Positions 16,538 to 25,029 of a stretch of 64,000 nucleotides of DNA are shown piece by piece (the first letter of the stretch is position 1; every line of letters starts with the position of its first letter). Origin of the DNA: Bradyrhizobium sp. OK095 (lineage in GTDB: Bacteria > Pseudomonadota > Alphaproteobacteria > Rhizobiales > Xanthobacteraceae); NCBI RefSeq assembly GCF_900109945.1, contig NZ_FOBX01000018.1, positions 1-64,000 of the forward strand. The letters are read 5' to 3'. The notes beneath the pieces are model-generated. The model worked only from the letters and a program-made list of their open reading frames with translations. It ran no database searches and was not told the DNA's origin. The position numbers and the translations under genes are program-made.

Positions 16538-17464
16538 CTAGTTGCTTTCTGCCCCATGTTGCTGGTGTGGCGCTGTGCGCTCCAGCAGCGCGCTTTCCTT
16601 GCGCACCTCGTTGAGAAAGGCCTTGGCCAGGCGCGACAACGGCTCGGCCTCCGACCATAGCATATAGGCAATCGCGCGCGTCGTCGGTGTGAACGGCCGG
16701 ACGACGAGACCGTGGCCGCCATTCTGCCGCGGCGAGAAGGGATCGACCACGGCGGCGCCGACGCCGGCGCTCGCGAGCACGCAGGCCGTGTTGCAGTAGC
16801 GCACCTCGACGGTCGGCCGGAACGGCGCGCCGGCCCGGGCAAAGCTGTCGCGCACGGCCTCGCCAAGACGTGTACCGCGCTCGAGCCCGATGAAGGGCAG
16901 GCCGGAGAGATCAGCGGCCGAGATCACGGGCCTATCGGCAAGTGGATGCTGCGGCGGCAGCACGCAGACCATCTCGCCGGAGTGCACCACCTCATGCGCA
17001 ATGCCGGGATGATGCGTCAACCCGAGCGCAAAACCGAGCTCGGCGACGCGGCTGAGCACACCCTCGATGATGCCCTCATAGCGCCGGACGTCGAAGAACA
17101 CGCGCGTCTCCGGGCGGCGGCGCAGGAAGCCTGATAGGGCAGACGGGATGATGCTGTAGGCCAGCGGCGGCGTCGCCACGATGGCAAGATGTCCGGAGCG
17201 GTTCTCGCGCAGATCGCGCACGCGGTTCTCGAGCTTTGCGTGCAGCGCGAAGATCGCCTCGCTCTCCTTGTAGAGCGCCATCGCTTCGGCGGTCGGAAAC
17301 AGTCGGTTGTTGACGCGCTCGAACAGCGCAAAGCCCGCCTGCGCCTCCATCGTCTTCAGCGCGTTGCTGACCGCGGGCTGCGACAGCGCCAGTTCGTCCG
17401 CCGCCGCCACCGTGGTGCGATGGCGGATGACGGCACGGAGGATCTCGAGCTGACGCAGGTTCAT
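16538..17464 (-). CDS. LysR-type transcriptional regulator (module 1)
   Basis: 308 residues from ATG 17464 (MNLRQLEIL). A longer frame to 17593 exists, but the family N-terminus begins here. The winged helix-turn-helix is at about 1-60 (AAADELALSQPAVSNALKTME) and a periplasmic-binding-protein-like co-inducer domain follows. It is divergent from the carbamoylase operon, the usual arrangement for autoregulation and activation of the opposite strand. The co-inducer is probably a substrate or intermediate of that operon. Confidence 0.92.
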   Translation of the reverse strand: MNLRQLEILRAVIRHRTTVAAADELALSQPAVSNALKTMEAQAGFALFERVNNRLFPTAEAMALYKESEAIFALHAKLENRVRDLRENRSGHLAIVATPPLAYSIIPSALSGFLRRRPETRVFFDVRRYEGIIEGVLSRVAELGFALGLTHHPGIAHEVVHSGEMVCVLPPQHPLADRPVISAADLSGLPFIGLERGTRLGEAVRDSFARAGAPFRPTVEVRYCNTACVLASAGVGAAVVDPFSPRQNGGHGLVVRPFTPTTRAIAYMLWSEAEPLSRLAKAFLNEVRKESALLERTAPHQQHGAESN

Positions 17465-17615
17465 ATCACTGCCGATTATACTCTGGGCCAAAACATCATA
17501 GCAGAATGAATTGATTTTACAGCCCCGCTTCAGCGTAATGGCGGCGGATTTGCACGTCGCATCAAAGGGTTCATCCGCCCATTGAGGCAGCACTGCGCAC
17601 AGATTGGAGGCAATC
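17465..17615. promoter_or_regulatory. Divergent promoter region, LysR / carbamoylase operon
   Basis: A 151-base region with two features. A perfect -10 hexamer TATAAT lies on the minus strand at 17475-17480, only 11 bases from the lysR start, so the leader would be very short. An inverted repeat ATCA-N13-TGAT lies at 17495-17515, a possible regulator site. No good -35 can be fixed for either direction. Confidence 0.4.
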
Positions 17616-18572
17616 TTGGTTCGTATCCTTCGCGCCGCCGCAGCTCAGATGGGGCCGACGCAAAAAGCCGATACGCGCGAGCACACGCTGAAGCGGATGC
17701 TCGACATGCTGGAGGAGGCCGCCGGCCGCGGCGCCAGCCTCGTGGTGTTCCCGGAGCTGGCCTTCACCACCTTCTTTCCGCGCTGGCTGCTCGAGGGCGA
17801 TGCGCTCGACAGCTATTTCGAGCGCAGCATTCCGAACCCCGCGATCGCAAAACTGTTCGACCGTGCGCGCGCGCTGCGCGTTGGCTTCTATGTCGGCTAT
17901 GCCGAGCTGACCCCGGACGGCCGCCGTTACAATTGCGCCATCCTGGTTGACCGCGACGGCGAGATTTTGGGCCGCTATCGCAAGGTTCATCTGCCGGGCT
18001 CGGTCGAGCCTCGGGAGGGCGCGCGCTACCAGCAACTCGAGAAGCGCTATTTCGAATATGGCGATCTCGGCTTTCCCGCCTTCCGCGCCGGTTCGGCCTG
18101 GGCCCACGCCATCATGGGCATGATGATCTGCAACGATCGTCGCTGGCCGGAATCCTGGCGCGTGCTCGGCCTGCAAGGCGTCGAGCTCGTCTGCATCGGC
18201 TACAATTCGGCAGCCTATGATCCCAATGGCGGCACGACGGAAGACGGAGCGCTCCGCACCTTCCACTCGACGCTGGTGGTGCAGGCCAACGCCTATATGA
18301 ACGCGACCTGGGCGATCTCGGTGGCGAAGGCGGGCGAGGAGGACGGCTCCGGGCTGATCGGCGGCTCCTGCATCGTCGATCCCAATGGACGAATTGTCGC
18401 ACAGGCACAGACGCTCACCGACGAGGTCATCGTCGCCGACGTCGATCTCGACCTCTGCCGTCAGGGCAAGGACAAGATGTTCAACTTCGCCGCACACCGG
18501 CGGCCCGACCAATACAGAGTGATCACCGAGCGCGCCGGCGTCATCGAGCCGGCCGTTCTCGACGCTGACTAG
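17616..18572 (+). CDS. N-carbamoyl-D-amino acid hydrolase (D-carbamoylase)
   Basis: 318 residues from a TTG start with GGAGG 5 nt upstream. This start puts the catalytic triad where the family has it: Glu47 (FPELAF), Lys123 (YRKVHLPG; the family has 127, with four residues missing here) and Cys172 (MMICNDRRWPE). The ICNDRRWPE signature is that of nitrilase-superfamily D-carbamoylases, which release a D-amino acid, CO2 and ammonia from N-carbamoyl-D-amino acids. First gene of a nine-gene operon. Cytoplasmic, no signal. Confidence 0.9.
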   Translation: MVRILRAAAAQMGPTQKADTREHTLKRMLDMLEEAAGRGASLVVFPELAFTTFFPRWLLEGDALDSYFERSIPNPAIAKLFDRARALRVGFYVGYAELTPDGRRYNCAILVDRDGEILGRYRKVHLPGSVEPREGARYQQLEKRYFEYGDLGFPAFRAGSAWAHAIMGMMICNDRRWPESWRVLGLQGVELVCIGYNSAAYDPNGGTTEDGALRTFHSTLVVQANAYMNATWAISVAKAGEEDGSGLIGGSCIVDPNGRIVAQAQTLTDEVIVADVDLDLCRQGKDKMFNFAAHRRPDQYRVITERAGVIEPAVLDAD

Positions 18573-18616
18573 CTAAATGGCACGGCGTTAGCAAAGAGAT
18601 CGGCAAAGGAGCTGAC

Positions 18617-19441
18617 ATGACACGCCTCTCGCATTTCCTCGCTTTCGCAGCCTTGGCTGCCGTCACGTCCACGCAGGCGGCCGAACTTCCGGCGGAGATC
18701 AAGCAGGCGGGCTCGCTGAAGCTCACGGTGAACTCGACCTACGCACCTATGGAGTATCGCGATCCCGCGACCAACGAGCTGGTCGGGCTCGACATCGACC
18801 TTGCGAACGAGCTGGCGAAGCGGCTCGGCGTAAAGATCGTCTGGAGCGAGACGCCATTCGCCGAGCTGATCCCGTCGCTCCAGACCAAGCGCGCCGATTT
18901 CATCATCTCCGGTATCTCCGACCGCGCCTCGCGGCGCGAGACAGCCGATTTTGTCGACTATCTCGCGACCGGTCCGCAGTTCTTCGTGATGGCGGAGAGC
19001 GAGGCGAAGGCTGCGACCGATCTTTGCGGCAAGAAGGTCGGCACCACCCGCAGCACCAGCTTCCCGGTCGAGATCGAGAAGTGGAGCAAGCAGAATTGCG
19101 AGACGGCCGGCAAGCCCGCCATCCAGTACGTGCCCGGCGAGAATTCGATCGACGTCCGCAACCAGCTCAAGCAGGGCCGCATCGACGCCGCGGTCCAGGG
19201 CAGCGAGACCTTGCCCTATGCGCAATCGCAGGAGCCGGGGAAATATCGCGTCATTGGTGCGCAATTGTCCACGGGCTATCAGGGCATCATGTTCCGCAAG
19301 GATGACGCGGCCATGCGCGAAGTGGTCACGGAAAAACTCACCGCGATGATCGCCGACGGTTCCTACAAGGCCGTTCTCGACAAATGGGGCCTCGGCGCAA
19401 ACGCGGTCGCCCAGCCGACGCTGAACGCGGCGCCGCAATGA
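18617..19441 (+). CDS. Polar amino acid ABC transporter, substrate-binding protein 1
   Basis: 274 residues. Sec signal peptide (about 1-21, cleaved after TQAA), then a family 3 solute-binding fold with YAPMEYRDPATNELVGLDIDL and KQGRIDAAVQGSETLPY. Two cysteines (DLCGKK, KQNCE) flank the second lobe and may form a disulfide. AAAGGAG lies 6 nt before ATG, and the gene overlaps the permease by 4 bp. It is clearly paralogous to the protein at 21072. Confidence 0.9.
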   Translation: MTRLSHFLAFAALAAVTSTQAAELPAEIKQAGSLKLTVNSTYAPMEYRDPATNELVGLDIDLANELAKRLGVKIVWSETPFAELIPSLQTKRADFIISGISDRASRRETADFVDYLATGPQFFVMAESEAKAATDLCGKKVGTTRSTSFPVEIEKWSKQNCETAGKPAIQYVPGENSIDVRNQLKQGRIDAAVQGSETLPYAQSQEPGKYRVIGAQLSTGYQGIMFRKDDAAMREVVTEKLTAMIADGSYKAVLDKWGLGANAVAQPTLNAAPQ

Positions 19442-20295
19442 AGCCGGTGCCGGCACTCGCGGAGGGTTTTCCCGATCTCTCGGGAATGCGGGTCGCGCGC
19501 GAGCCGCACTGGTTTCGCTGGCTCAGCGCGGCCCTGATCGTCCTTGTGCTGGCGGCGATCGGGCGCGCGTTTGCGAACGGTCAGATCGAATGGTCCTATG
19601 TCAGCCGTTTCCTGACCGTCAAGGTCATCCTCGAAGGCGTCGTCAACACCATGGTGATGGCGGTGCTCGCGATGGCGCTCGGTATTTTCCTCGGCGTCGT
19701 TGTCGCGGTGATGCGGCTGTCGCCCAATCCGGTGCTGAAGACGGTGGCTGCCGGCTATACTTGGCTGTTTCGCGGCACGCCGCTGATCCTTCAACTCCTG
19801 CTTTGGTTCAACCTTGCGCTGGTGTTTCCGACCATCGGCATTCCCGGCCTGTGGAGCGCTCGCGCCGTCGATGTCATGACGCCGTTCCTTGCTGCGCTGC
19901 TCGGGCTCGGCATCAATCAGGGCGCCTATACGTCGGAGGTGATGCGCGCAGGCATGCTGTCGGTCGACATCGGGCAATATGAGGCGGCACAGGCGATCGG
20001 CATGGGGCGCTTACGCGCGCTGCGGCGGATCGTCCTGCCGCAGGCGATGCGGGTGGTGATCCCGCCGCTCGGCAACGAGTTCATCGGCATGGTGAAGGCG
20101 ACCTCGCTCGCCAGCGTCATCCAGTATCCGGAACTGCTGCACAACGCCGAAAACATCTATTACGCCAATTCCCGCGTGATCGAGCTGCTGATCGTCGCCG
20201 GTCTCTGGTATCTGCTCGTGGTCTCGATCCTGACACCGCTCCAGATGCTGCTCGAACGCCGTTTTGCCCGCGGCACATTGCGGCTTGCGCGATGA
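19438..20295 (+). CDS. Polar amino acid ABC transporter, permease
   Basis: 285 residues from ATG 19438, overlapping the previous stop. Around five to six transmembrane segments, with the HisM/GlnP-type inner-membrane signature including ITSE-like NQGAYTSEVMRAG and the EAA loop EAAQAIGMGRLRALRRIVLPQ. A single permease is encoded, so it must form a homodimer with two copies of the ATPase. Ends overlapping the ATPase gene by 4 bp. Confidence 0.92.
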   Translation: MKPVPALAEGFPDLSGMRVAREPHWFRWLSAALIVLVLAAIGRAFANGQIEWSYVSRFLTVKVILEGVVNTMVMAVLAMALGIFLGVVVAVMRLSPNPVLKTVAAGYTWLFRGTPLILQLLLWFNLALVFPTIGIPGLWSARAVDVMTPFLAALLGLGINQGAYTSEVMRAGMLSVDIGQYEAAQAIGMGRLRALRRIVLPQAMRVVIPPLGNEFIGMVKATSLASVIQYPELLHNAENIYYANSRVIELLIVAGLWYLLVVSILTPLQMLLERRFARGTLRLAR

Positions 20296-21056
20296 CGAAA
20301 CCCCTCGTCGCGATCCGCTCCGTAGCCAAGAATTTTGGAGAGTTTCAGGCTCTCAAAAACGTCTCGCTCGACGTCTGGCCCGGCGAGGTGATGTGCCTGA
20401 TCGGCGCTTCCGGCTCCGGCAAGACCACGCTGCTCCGTTGTATCAACCAGCTCGCCATGATCGATAGTGGCGGCATCTGGCTCGACGGTGAGCTGCTTGG
20501 GGTGCGTGAGCAGTGTGGGCGGCTCCATCGGCTCAACGAGCGCGAGATCGGGCGGCAGCGACTGAAGACCGGCATGGTGTTCCAGCGCTTCAATTTGTTT
20601 CCGCACAAGACCGCGCTGGAAAACATTACCGAAGGCCCGACCCAGGTTCAGGGGCGCAAGCACGATGAGGTGCGCGGCGAGGCGCTCGAACTGCTCCGTC
20701 GTGTCGGACTTGCGGCCAAGGCCGATGCTTATCCCGCCCAGCTCTCCGGCGGCCAGCAGCAGCGCGTCGCGATTGCGCGCGCGCTCGCGATGAAGCCGAT
20801 GCTGATGCTGTTCGACGAGCCGACCAGCGCGCTCGATCCCGAGCTTGTCGGCGAGGTGCTCGCCGTCATGAAGGAGCTGGCAAAGAGCGGCATGACCATG
20901 ATGGTGGTAACGCACGAGCTCGGCTTCGCTCGCGAGGTCGCCGACCGCGTCGTCTACATGGACCAGGGCGCGATCGTCGAGCAGGGCCGTGCCTCGGAGG
21001 TGTTGGGCGCGCCGCGCGAGGAGCGCACAAAAGCATTTCTTTCGGCAGTGATCTGA
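20292..21056 (+). CDS. Polar amino acid ABC transporter, ATP-binding protein
   Basis: 254 residues. Walker A GASGSGKTT (38-46), signature LSGGQQQR, Walker B LMLFDEPTSALDPE and the switch histidine in VVTHELGFA are all present. Close to the GlnQ/HisP group. It energises the single permease encoded upstream and probably serves both binding proteins in the operon. Confidence 0.94.
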   Translation: MTKPLVAIRSVAKNFGEFQALKNVSLDVWPGEVMCLIGASGSGKTTLLRCINQLAMIDSGGIWLDGELLGVREQCGRLHRLNEREIGRQRLKTGMVFQRFNLFPHKTALENITEGPTQVQGRKHDEVRGEALELLRRVGLAAKADAYPAQLSGGQQQRVAIARALAMKPMLMLFDEPTSALDPELVGEVLAVMKELAKSGMTMMVVTHELGFAREVADRVVYMDQGAIVEQGRASEVLGAPREERTKAFLSAVI

Positions 21057-21071
21057 AATGGGGGCGTGTTG

Positions 21072-21887
21072 ATGAAGAGACTTTTGGTTGCGGCGGCGCT
21101 TATGGGCGCCATGAGCGCGTCGGTGATGGCCATCGAGCTGCCGGCAGAGATCGCCAAGCGCGGCAGCATCAAGGTGGCGGTGGTGCCGAACTATCCGCCG
21201 ATGGAATTCCGCGATCCCGCCACCAACGCGCTGTCGGGCTTCGACATCGATCTCGGCGAGGCGCTCGGCCGCAAGCTCGGCGTCAAGATCGAATGGACCG
21301 AGACCAGCTTTGCCGAGTTCATGCCGTCGATTTCGACGGGGCGGGTGGATGCCATCCTGTCCGGCTTCACCGACTATGCGAGCCGGCACGAGATCGCTTC
21401 CTTCGTCGATTATTTGCGCAGCGGCCCAAAATTCTTCGTGCAGCAGTCCCGTGCGTCCGAGTTCAAAGACATGGCCGCGCTGTGCGGCAAGAAGGTCGGC
21501 GCCAGCCGCCGGACCATGTTTCCGGCAGAGATCGACAAGTGGAGCCAGAAGAATTGCGGTAGCAATTCGATCCAGTTCGTCGGCACCGACGGCTCGGCAG
21601 ATGCGCGCACGCAGCTCAGGCAGGGCCGTATCGACGCCGCCGTGCAGGGCAACGAGACGCTGCCCTATCTGATCGATCTCGAGCCGGGCACCTATGCGCC
21701 GGTCGGCGATCCCATCGCGACGCAGTTCACGGGCATTGCGTTGCCGGTCAAGGAAAAGGCGTTGCAGCAGGCGATGGTCGAGGCACTCGATGCGCTGATC
21801 GCGGACGGCACCTATCGTACCCTGCTTGCCAAGTGGAAACTGAACGACAACGGATTAGAGAAGGCGACCCTCAATGCTGGACAGTAA
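21072..21887 (+). CDS. Polar amino acid ABC transporter, substrate-binding protein 2
   Basis: 271 residues from ATG 21072, with a G-run 7 nt upstream; in-frame GTG/TTG codons just before are less likely. Signal peptide about 1-20, then a family 3 fold. It shares long identical stretches with the first binding protein (ELPAEI, FRDPATN, GFDIDL, RQGRIDAAVQGNETLPY) and the same cysteine pair. No second permease or ATPase accompanies it. Its 3' end overlaps the next gene by 14 bp. Confidence 0.9.
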   Translation: MKRLLVAAALMGAMSASVMAIELPAEIAKRGSIKVAVVPNYPPMEFRDPATNALSGFDIDLGEALGRKLGVKIEWTETSFAEFMPSISTGRVDAILSGFTDYASRHEIASFVDYLRSGPKFFVQQSRASEFKDMAALCGKKVGASRRTMFPAEIDKWSQKNCGSNSIQFVGTDGSADARTQLRQGRIDAAVQGNETLPYLIDLEPGTYAPVGDPIATQFTGIALPVKEKALQQAMVEALDALIADGTYRTLLAKWKLNDNGLEKATLNAGQ

Positions 21888-22758
21888 GGCACTCAAGAGC
21901 ATCCCGCTCACCCCAGCCAACACCGCGGATCCCGCGCCGGAATACCCGTGGCCGAAGCCGTACAATTCGGCGATGTTCCTCTCCTTCGATGTCGACGCGG
22001 AGAGTGCGTGGACCAGCAAGGACGCGGTGCACGCGCAGCGGCTCATCACCATGAGCTATGGCGGCTATGAGGCGCGCGTCGGCACGCCAAAACTGCTGGA
22101 GCTGCTCGACCAGCTCGATCTCAAGGCGACGTTCTTCGTCACGGGGTGGTCGGTCGACGCGCATCCGGCGATGGCCGAGTCGATCCTCAAGGCCGGCCAC
22201 GAGATCGGTCATCACGGCTATCACCATCTCCTGCCTGATCCCGGCGATCCCTGGATCGAGGAGGAGCTGGAGCGCGGTTTTGAGGCGCTGAAGCGCCGGC
22301 TCGGCGTCAGGCCGACCGGCTACCGTGCGCCTTACGGCGAGTTCACCGAAGAGCTGCGTGTTGCGCTGGTGCGTCATGGCATCGTCTATACGTCCTCGTT
22401 CCGCGACGACGTCAGGCCCTATCGCCATCGTCTCGCCGACGGCAAGCCCGGCACGATCGAGCTGCCTGTCACCGCGAGCTATGACGACTGGATGCACGGC
22501 CTGTCCGCGCGCTTCAGCCCGCGCTCGATCTTCCCGAAGGAGCACGTGCTCTCGATCTGGAAGGACGAGCTCGACGAAACCAGGGACTGGGGTGCGATGG
22601 TGACGACTGTGCTGCATCCGCAATGCAGCGGCCGTCCGATGCGGCTGCGTCTGCTGCGGGAGTTCCTGACCTACGCAAAGTCGTGCCCCGACGTCTGGAT
22701 CACGACCGGCGAGAAGATCGCGGAAAACTTCCTGCGCCACGAGGCCGGTAACCGCTAG
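21874..22758 (+). CDS. Polysaccharide deacetylase-family hydrolase (PgdA/PuuE type)
   Basis: 294 residues, no signal peptide, so cytoplasmic. NodB-fold motifs: FLSFDVDAES (motif 1 aspartates), HEIGHHGYHHL (metal histidines), YRAPYGEF (motif 3), and TTVLHPQCSGRP near the end. This is the Helicobacter PgdA-like subgroup, which also contains the PuuE allantoinase acting on a hydantoin ring. A cytoplasmic protein set between a binding protein and a hydantoin-racemase-like gene is more likely a ureide or amide hydrolase than a cell-wall deacetylase. That assignment is inference. Confidence 0.78.
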   Translation: MLDSKALKSIPLTPANTADPAPEYPWPKPYNSAMFLSFDVDAESAWTSKDAVHAQRLITMSYGGYEARVGTPKLLELLDQLDLKATFFVTGWSVDAHPAMAESILKAGHEIGHHGYHHLLPDPGDPWIEEELERGFEALKRRLGVRPTGYRAPYGEFTEELRVALVRHGIVYTSSFRDDVRPYRHRLADGKPGTIELPVTASYDDWMHGLSARFSPRSIFPKEHVLSIWKDELDETRDWGAMVTTVLHPQCSGRPMRLRLLREFLTYAKSCPDVWITTGEKIAENFLRHEAGNR

Positions 22759-22766
22759 GCAAAGCC

Positions 22767-23423
22767 ATGACCCGTCGTCGCATCCTCGTCATCAACCCCA
22801 ACTCCTCCGCGTCGGTGACGGCGGCGATCGACGACGCGGTCGCGCCGCTGCGCATCGCCGGCGGACCTGAGATCGAAGTGGTCGGCCTTGCCGAGGGACC
22901 GCCCGGGATCAGCTCGCAGCGCGATGCCGACAGCGTCGTGATGCCGCTGGTCAACCGCGTGTCGCGCGACAATGCGGATGCCTTCGTGCTTGCCTGCTTC
23001 AGTGATCCCGGCCTGCATGCGGTGCGTGAGGCCGCGGGCGCTCGCCCCGTGATGGGCATCGCCGAATGCGGCATCTTTCGCGCGCTGATGCTCGGCGAAC
23101 GCTTTGGAATCATCGCGCTGTCGCCGTCGAGCATCCGCCGCCAGCAGCGCATGGCGCGGGTGATGGGCGTCGACAACCGCTACGCCGGAAGCTGGTCGGT
23201 CGGCGCGAGCGCGGCGGAGACGGCGGGCGCGGACATCCGCGGTCGCTTGATCGAAGCCGGCCGCGCGCTGGTCACGCAATGCCGCGCCGATGTCGTGGTG
23301 ATGGGTTGCGCCGGCATGGCGTCGCACCGCGCCCCGATTGCGGATGCGATCGGCGTGCCCGTGATCGAGCCGGCGCAGCAGGCGGTGGCGGCCGCGATCG
23401 GCGCTGTCTTGTTGAACGCGTAA
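22767..23423 (+). CDS. Asp/Glu racemase-family protein, hydantoin racemase-like
   Basis: 218 residues. The N-terminus RRILVINPNSSASVT is typical of hydantoin racemases. Both catalytic cysteines are present, in FVLACFSDPGLH and VVMGCAGMASH, as needed for two-base deprotonation/reprotonation of the 5-position. In a hydantoin pathway this enzyme lets both isomers enter a D-specific hydrolase, which fits the D-carbamoylase six genes upstream. Other Asp/Glu racemase functions are possible. Confidence 0.82.
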   Translation: MTRRRILVINPNSSASVTAAIDDAVAPLRIAGGPEIEVVGLAEGPPGISSQRDADSVVMPLVNRVSRDNADAFVLACFSDPGLHAVREAAGARPVMGIAECGIFRALMLGERFGIIALSPSSIRRQQRMARVMGVDNRYAGSWSVGASAAETAGADIRGRLIEAGRALVTQCRADVVVMGCAGMASHRAPIADAIGVPVIEPAQQAVAAAIGAVLLNA

Positions 23424-23445
23424 GATCCTTCAGGAGCCTCTTGTA

Positions 23446-25029
23446 ATGCCTATCTCCCGTCGTTCGCTCCTCAAGGCCGCCGCAGCAATGCCGGTGCTGT
23501 CGTTCCCGGGCATCGTGCGCGCTGAATCTCAGTCCACGCTGCGCTTTATCCCAGTGATCGATCTAGCCTTCGTCGACCCCATCTATTCGACCGCGCAGGT
23601 GTCGCGAAACCACGGTTTTATGGTCTACGACACGCTCTACGGCATGAGCTCCTCGCTCCAGGTCTCGCCGCAGATGCTGTCGGGCCACGCCATCTCCGCT
23701 GACGGGCTGCAATGGGACCTGACCTTGCGCGATGGCCTGTTCTGGCACGATGGCGAGCGCGTGCTGGCGCGCGACTGCGTCGCGAGCATCAGACGATGGG
23801 CTGCGCGTGACGGCTTTGGCGGCGAGCTGATGGAGGCGACCGCCGAGCTTTCGGCGGCCGACGACCGCACCATCCGTTTCCGTCTCAAGCGTCCGTTCCC
23901 GCTGCTGCCGCAGGCGCTCGGCAAGGCCGCGATCAATGCCTGCTTCATGATGCCGGAGCGGCTGGCGAGCCAGGATCCGTTCAAGCCTTTGACAGAAGTC
24001 ATCGGCAGCGGTCCGTTCCGCTATCTCGCCGACGAGCGCGTGCAGGGCGCCCGCAACGCCTACGCCAAATTCGAGCGCTATCAGCCGCGCACCGACGGCA
24101 AGCCGGATTGGACCGCCGGGCCGAAGATCGTGCATTACGACCGCGTGGTCTGGACCACTACGCCCGATGCCGGCACCGGCGTCGCCGCGCTCCAGACCGG
24201 CGAGCAGGATTGGCAGGAGACCACCCCGCACGATTTGTTGCCGATCATCAAGGCCGCCGGCGATATCGAGACGCGCATCCTCGACCCCCGTGGCTATGCC
24301 TGCATGCTGCGCCTCAATCACCTCCAGCCGCCGTTCGACAATCCGGCCGTTCGTCGGGCGCTGCTGGGTGCGATCGACCAGTCCGCATTCATGACGGCGG
24401 TGGCCGGCGTCGATCCGGCTTTCCAGGTGTCGCCGATCGGCTACTTCGCGCCTGGTACGCCGATGGCGAGCGACGTCGGCCTCGATGTGTTCCGCGGCCC
24501 GCGCGACTACGACAAGGTCAAGGCCGACCTGAAGGCGGCTGGCTACAATGGCGAGAAGATCGTCGTGCTCGTCCCCACCAATTCGCTGGCGCAGAAGCCG
24601 CTCGGCGAGATCGCGGTCGACTCACTTCGCAAGGCCGGCATGAACGTCGAATATGCCGGGCTCGATTTCGCCGTCGTGTTGCAACGCCAGCTCAAGAAGG
24701 ACCCGATCGGGCAAGGTGGCTGGAGTGCGGCGGTTGGCAACTGGCAGGGCATCGACTGGCTCAACCCGGCCGGCAACACCAACATCCGCGGCGAAGGCAA
24801 GGTCGCGGGCTGGTATGCGAGCGGGAAGATGGGGCCCTTGCGCAGCCAGTGGCTGGCGGCCTCCGAGCTCGCCGAGCAGCAGCGCATCTGTCGCGAAATT
24901 CAGACGGTCGCGTTTGAGGAAATCCCCTATATTCCGATCGGCCTGTACAAGCAGCCGACCGCCTATCGCAAAGCCATCACCGGCATTCTCGACGGCACCG
25001 CCGTCTTCTGGAACGTACGCCCCGCATGA
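23446..25029 (+). CDS. Family 5 extracellular solute-binding protein (peptide/opine/nickel type)
   Basis: 527 residues with an N-terminal twin-arginine-like export signal (ISRRSLLKAAAAMPVLSFPG). The fold is that of DppA/OppA-type proteins, with DGLQWDLTLRDGLFWHDGE near the N-terminus. No DppBCDF-type permease or ATPase genes are nearby, so it is an orphan receptor or works with a transporter encoded elsewhere. AGGAG lies 9 nt upstream. Overlaps the amidohydrolase by 4 bp. Confidence 0.87.
   Translation: MPISRRSLLKAAAAMPVLSFPGIVRAESQSTLRFIPVIDLAFVDPIYSTAQVSRNHGFMVYDTLYGMSSSLQVSPQMLSGHAISADGLQWDLTLRDGLFWHDGERVLARDCVASIRRWAARDGFGGELMEATAELSAADDRTIRFRLKRPFPLLPQALGKAAINACFMMPERLASQDPFKPLTEVIGSGPFRYLADERVQGARNAYAKFERYQPRTDGKPDWTAGPKIVHYDRVVWTTTPDAGTGVAALQTGEQDWQETTPHDLLPIIKAAGDIETRILDPRGYACMLRLNHLQPPFDNPAVRRALLGAIDQSAFMTAVAGVDPAFQVSPIGYFAPGTPMASDVGLDVFRGPRDYDKVKADLKAAGYNGEKIVVLVPTNSLAQKPLGEIAVDSLRKAGMNVEYAGLDFAVVLQRQLKKDPIGQGGWSAAVGNWQGIDWLNPAGNTNIRGEGKVAGWYASGKMGPLRSQWLAASELAEQQRICREIQTVAFEEIPYIPIGLYKQPTAYRKAITGILDGTAVFWNVRPA

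Noticed and set aside
16538..17593. Longer LysR start at 17593
   Set aside because: The 43 additional residues lie across the promoter region and do not resemble the family; MNLRQLEIL at 17464 is the normal start.
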